Shown: positions 60,322-64,000 of the stretch, piece after piece
How positions within the stretch are numbered: position 1 is the stretch's first letter
Layout of the letters: every line of letters begins with the position of its first letter
Assembly (NCBI GenBank): GCA_008933995.1
Contig: WARS01000029.1
Coordinates: 9,061,107 to 9,125,106, forward strand
DNA: 64,000 bases
DNA from: Datnioides undecimradiatus
Taxonomy: Eukaryota; Chordata; Actinopteri; Lobotiformes; Datnioididae
Reading direction: 5' to 3'
Notes under the pieces: generated by a model
Databases searched by the model: none
The model's input: the letters and a program-made list of their open reading frames with translations, nothing else
What the model was told of the DNA's origin: nothing
Translations under genes and position numbers: made by a program

Positions 60322-60480
60322 CAAGTACATTTACTCAAGTACTGCAAGTAAGTACACTTCTTTTACACTTAAATAAAAACATTATGTGATGTATACTCAG
60401 TCCCATGCATAACCAATTTACACTAAAAATCTACCTGAGTAAAAGTACCACAGTGTTCTTTAAATAGTAGGCATTCTACA
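60322..60480. repeat. teleost 'AGTACATTTACTCAAGTACT' dispersed repeat, fragment
   Basis: The words AAGTACATTTACTCAAGTACT (60,323-60,342), AGTAAGTACA, CTGAGTAAAAGTACC and CTACATTTACTC follow one another. This A-G-T-A-C-rich repeat is widespread in percomorph genomes. Only part is present and it is diverged. GTACTT/AAGTAC words give it short internal inverted repeats. Confidence 0.55.
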
Positions 60481-62419
60481 TTTACTCTCTTCATCACTAC
60501 ATTCAACATCAGTGAGACAAATAGAGCTCAGATACAAAAATAAAGCAAAGAATCTAATTATCATTATGTTTCAAATTTAAATAGCTGTTACAAGAAGCTC
60601 GTATGTAACAGCACTCTGACTTATCTTTCAGAATGAGTTGCTTAACTATTCACCTTAAGTGATAAATGGACGTTTGAGCATGTCGACCAGTCAGTTATGT
60701 TAGTTTGCACAAAAGTTTTCTGTGTAAATCTGTGTGCTTTGAAAGTGATTTAAAGACACTATAGATGTCAAAAACAGGGAGTAACCTGAGCCAAAATTTA
60801 CATGACAGCTGCCTTTGTTTGTGAGTTAAAATCATTAGTAAAATGCCCCAGCCTCAGCTCTTATGCTGTTTCTATCAGACTCTTTTATGGCTTAACATTA
60901 GCATTCAGATCCAAAATGTAACAGCTGGCTTCTCATTCTCTGTGATTACCTTAACTAACCTCAATTTCTACACCTTGTCTGTGCTCCATGCATGCACATA
61001 CTTGCATTTGCAGTGAAAAGACATGTAAAATACGCTAATATGAAAAATTCCTTTCCAAAATAAATGCAGTTTGAGTTCAGGTCCTACGAGTTAATGCTTT
61101 CTTAGACTGCGTGCATAGCAATATACCCATAACTTTATCTGAAGTTTACACAAATCTCTTTATTTTGAGTCCATCAGGAGAATCAAAACACTGGTGTAGG
61201 AGGAGATGTGGGCTCATAATGTTTCAAATTGAACGAAATAATATCCATACATGTGACTCATAAAGGGCACCTGCTCTTGGGTTCCTGCTGGGAGTGTTTT
61301 CCCAGCAGTTGGTTGAAGATCAGGGCTGAAAACGGAGCAGGGTCCCAGTGGGGGTCCACATCTGGAGTTTGCGAACATGAAGGCCAAGAACTGAGGCTTC
61401 AGGGCCTAATTTAGCAGCTGCAGGGAAAAAGAAGCTGCGGGCAAGAAGACCGAACCACCACCTGCTGTGATTCACTCAGAAATGAAGAAGTTCATTTCAA
61501 AACACCATATATCCAATCAAAAACCTGCTTCACTCTGCCATTGTGTGACAAATTATCAGTGTATAGGGTTAAATTAACTGAACAACTTTGATAAACAACT
61601 GATGCAATTAACTTCACTCAGTGACTTTTCACAAAACTCATTGAACACACACACAAACACACAATGTATGAGCACTATGGACAAAGCTACAAACAAAAAA
61701 AGCAAAATTACACTTGTTTATGACGTGAAACGCAGATACTTGCATATGTGCAAGTATTTGTATTCACATACACACACATACACTTAAATATGGTGCTTTA
61801 GATTGCTACCTTTTGTACTTGAGGAAATTCCTTTTGTATCTTGGCCGAAATTGTCAAGGCAGCTGTCTGAAACTCAATTCCTTTATATTTTTTCTAAGTG
61901 TTGTGACTTTCTTGCTCTGCAGGGGAAAAAAAAGTTATAGATTTTTCTCATATTGCCTTTATGGACAAATAGCAACAACATCAAAACAAACAAATACAAC
62001 TTGGAGCCACTACTGCCAGACAACTACTTCAGAATTGATTCAATGTTGTGTGCACTGTAAAAGACTCAAGCTGAACAATATGAATTTCAGTGTTTCTGTT
62101 TTTATGAAGCTCAACAAAAAGAAAAGGCACAACATGCTGTTCTGGTTTTGCTAGTTAAAGCTGTAAATTTGTATGGCTCAGGTTTACATTTTAGACAGAT
62201 GTTTATATTCAGGCTAACATAAAAACACAAAGGGAGAGACATGGGGTTTGGTGCCTTGCTGAAGGCCAGATTGTGCAAGTGAGAGCCCTTGCACTATTAC
62301 TAACTAATGGGATAAGCAGACAATAGGTTGATAAATGTCCTTGTGTGTTTGCAAGTGATGCACAAGAAAGTCCAGTAACAGTGAACAACATTATCTTACT
62401 ATATAGATGTCACAATTGT
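60481..62419. other. unassigned non-coding sequence
   Basis: No gene supported. Short CA patches lie near 61,645-61,662 and 61,768-61,783. Confidence 0.5.
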
Positions 62420-62870
62420 GGAAGCAGGAAAGCACAACAACAGTTTGGACCCGCAGAGGCAGAGGTGGTGGTGTTCTATAAATTTAATGATGAACACTGA
62501 CGTCACACAAAAGGCTTACAGGGTCAAATAAACCTATTAAGTGGCAGGGAGAATCAAAGTCCATGAAACATGCAAAGTCCAAGGAAACTATTAAATCCAA
62601 AACATGCAATAGGAACACAAGGAAACATGACTCAGACATTAAGCACAAATATGAAATGGGAGAAAACAAAGGGGGGGGGGGCACACAAAACATACAGCAG
62701 GAGGTACGGCTAATGGCACACAGGTGAACTAAATCAAGGCCAACGCACAAAGACAGAAAGTAAAGACGAATAAAACAAGACAAATGTAGAAAAAAATGAA
62801 CAAAATAAAAATCAAATAAAATTGGAAATGACAGAACTGAAACTCAAAGCCATGACGGTGAATTACTTCT
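62420..62870. repeat. teleost dispersed repeat, 'AAACAGGAAACACAG' type, copy 2
   Basis: Plus strand almost without T, in words such as GGAAACTATTAAATCCA, CAAGGAAACATGACTC and ACACAGGTGAACTAAATC. It shares 'ACTAAATCAAGGC' (about 62,728-62,740) and general style with copy 1 at 10,380-10,810. It contains the G11 run. The minus-strand frame at 62,484-62,783 is a compositional artefact. Confidence 0.5.
62671..62681 (+). repeat. poly-G tract, G11
   Basis: Uninterrupted run of 11 G inside dispersed repeat copy 2. Likely a site of length variation and sequencing error. Confidence 0.95.
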
Positions 62871-63403
62871 TCATTTAACATGATTAAAAATATTGGACAT
62901 ATAATGACTCTCTCTCTAATATAGGTGACATTTGAGTACAATACTGTAATTGCAAACAACATTAAGGTAAATATCAAGGTTTTAAGGTTGTTGGTGTCTT
63001 ATTGTTTATAGCAAGTAACATTTTAATACCTAAGACAGTAGAACATTTTCCTATAACTGCATAATCAGTATTATTAATTTTGACTTTGATTTCAGTGACA
63101 AAAACACCAATATTGTAGTCAGTTGAATTTACCATGTCAGGATGGTAAGGTATGTTGCTGCATAGACATTTAGTTCAACATGTGTAGGATGACATGTATA
63201 CTCCTCTGTTACCTCTTTTTAGCTCCTTTGTCTCCACTGATAAAGTCTTAAATTTTGCATCTGCTAACAGAGGAACCAGATGGACTTTCAAGCTGAATCC
63301 TTTGACACTTCTTCAGATTAGTGCTGCAGCCCTGCTTCCCGTTATTGCAACCATCATCAGCTCCTCAGTTATATGCGACCATGTTCAGTGTTCACGTAAA
63401 AAA
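62871..63403. other. unassigned non-coding sequence
   Basis: AT-rich, no gene or repeat recognised. Confidence 0.5.
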
Positions 63404-63437
63404 CAAAACAAACAAACAAACAAACAAACAAACAAAA
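63404..63437. repeat. (CAAA)n tetranucleotide repeat
   Basis: About seven CAAA units with flanking A runs. Confidence 0.95.
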
Positions 63438-64000
63438 AAACCCTCAATAACAACTTGAGAAAGAATAAATCCTTAAGAGGCCACCTTTTGACACTGCTAA
63501 TATCAGGAACTTCAGACTACATACAAGTATCATTTCTTTAATTTCTTTCCAAGCAAAGGTCACAAATACACAAACCTTGTTGACCTGTCAGCTCAAACAC
63601 ACTCATCTTGTTTCCCACCACGTTTTCAGATTCTCCAGGGCTCAGTCCATGTCTGACCTCTTATTTCCCCTCAGTTATAGCTGTATGCAGTAACTTCAGT
63701 AGCAAGCTTCTCCTATTAACTTTTCTGGGACACCTAGTTCCCTTAACATTTGCCAAAACTCGTGTTAGCATAGAATATGTTCATCTCCTGACTGAAGTCA
63801 TGTGCTATTTGTCAGTGCTGGCCTCTCTGAAATCACATGTTTTGACTCTTCAGTCATTCAGATTACTGCAGTCCAGCTCATCTACAACCTCCCTATATTT
63901 TTGTACACACACCTCTCCTCCCTCATGCCACCAGTTCATGTCATAACACTGGTGTTTTGCTTGCAACCAACAGTACAGCGTCATGTTAGTTGCTCTGACT
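63438..64000. other. unassigned non-coding sequence
   Basis: A plus-strand open frame at 63,608-63,946 (112 codons) has no recognised domain. No other structure is seen up to the window end. Confidence 0.45.

Noticed and set aside
1..64000. CRISPR arrays, operons, toxin-antitoxin or phage modules
   Set aside because: None seen. Repeats are microsatellites and eukaryotic transposons, with no regularly spaced direct repeats with unique spacers.

Overview
The window looks like non-coding nuclear DNA from a ray-finned fish, most likely a percomorph teleost. Direct evidence for this: the DNA is AT-rich, CpG-poor and stop-dense in all six frames. It has many long dinucleotide microsatellites ((CA)n, (GT)n, (TC)n, (AG)n). 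It also carries several dispersed repeats that I recognise from teleost genomes, among them a Tc1/mariner transposon, an L2-like LINE, tRNA-derived SINE heads and a multi-copy 'GCTAAC...ATGAATGTC...GTTGAGATATTTCAG' repeat. I found no host protein-coding gene, exon chain, rRNA, functional tRNA, operon, CRISPR array or other prokaryotic feature. The longest open frames (up to 171 codons) are either part of the Tc1 transposase or what chance gives in AT-rich DNA and simple repeats. The window is best read as a gene desert or the inside of a very long intron.

Layout. Bases 1-21,600 are mostly unique sequence broken by microsatellites (4.2-4.5, 6.4-6.5, 8.4-9.2, 17.1 and 20.7 kb). They also hold a strong CTCF-type motif at 4.34 kb, an octamer/homeodomain-motif-rich stretch at 6.2-6.4 kb, a dispersed repeat at 10.4-10.8 kb, an unexplained stretch open in three overlapping frames on both strands at 12.4-12.6 kb, and a diverged repeat with a hairpin at 18.2-18.9 kb. 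At 21,636-22,848 lies the clearest element: a Tc1-like DNA transposon with perfect 29-bp terminal inverted repeats and TA target duplications. Its transposase gene has lost the N-terminal DNA-binding part and carries one nonsense codon, but keeps the DD34E catalytic core. Bases 22,850-36,360 hold a second copy of the diverged repeat, a palindrome, a SINE head, a long polypyrimidine tract and much unassigned sequence.

Bases 36.4-37.0 kb are a decayed tetranucleotide tract next to an AT-motif-rich block that resembles a conserved non-coding element. At 39.5 kb is a 124-bp hairpin MITE, at 42.0-42.3 kb a third (minus-strand) copy of the diverged repeat, and at 43.20-43.70 kb a probable solo LTR of an old endogenous retroelement. 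Two more tRNA-like SINE heads are at 50.2 and 51.0-51.3 kb. At 56.6-57.7 kb is a broken L2-like LINE, with part of the endonuclease, the linker, the start of the reverse transcriptase and the 3' end; the RT core is deleted. Further dispersed repeats lie at 60.3 and 62.4-62.9 kb.

No genes work together here. The biology is transposon history plus a few candidate regulatory sites (CTCF-like motifs at 4.34, 21.3 and 59.4 kb and four or five motif-rich blocks), all of which need comparative or chromatin data. I did not find convincing evidence of a new multi-gene system. The most unusual items are the C-terminal-only Tc1 transposase, the MITE hairpin whose mismatches are all transitions, the solo LTR, and the convergent CTCF-like motifs.
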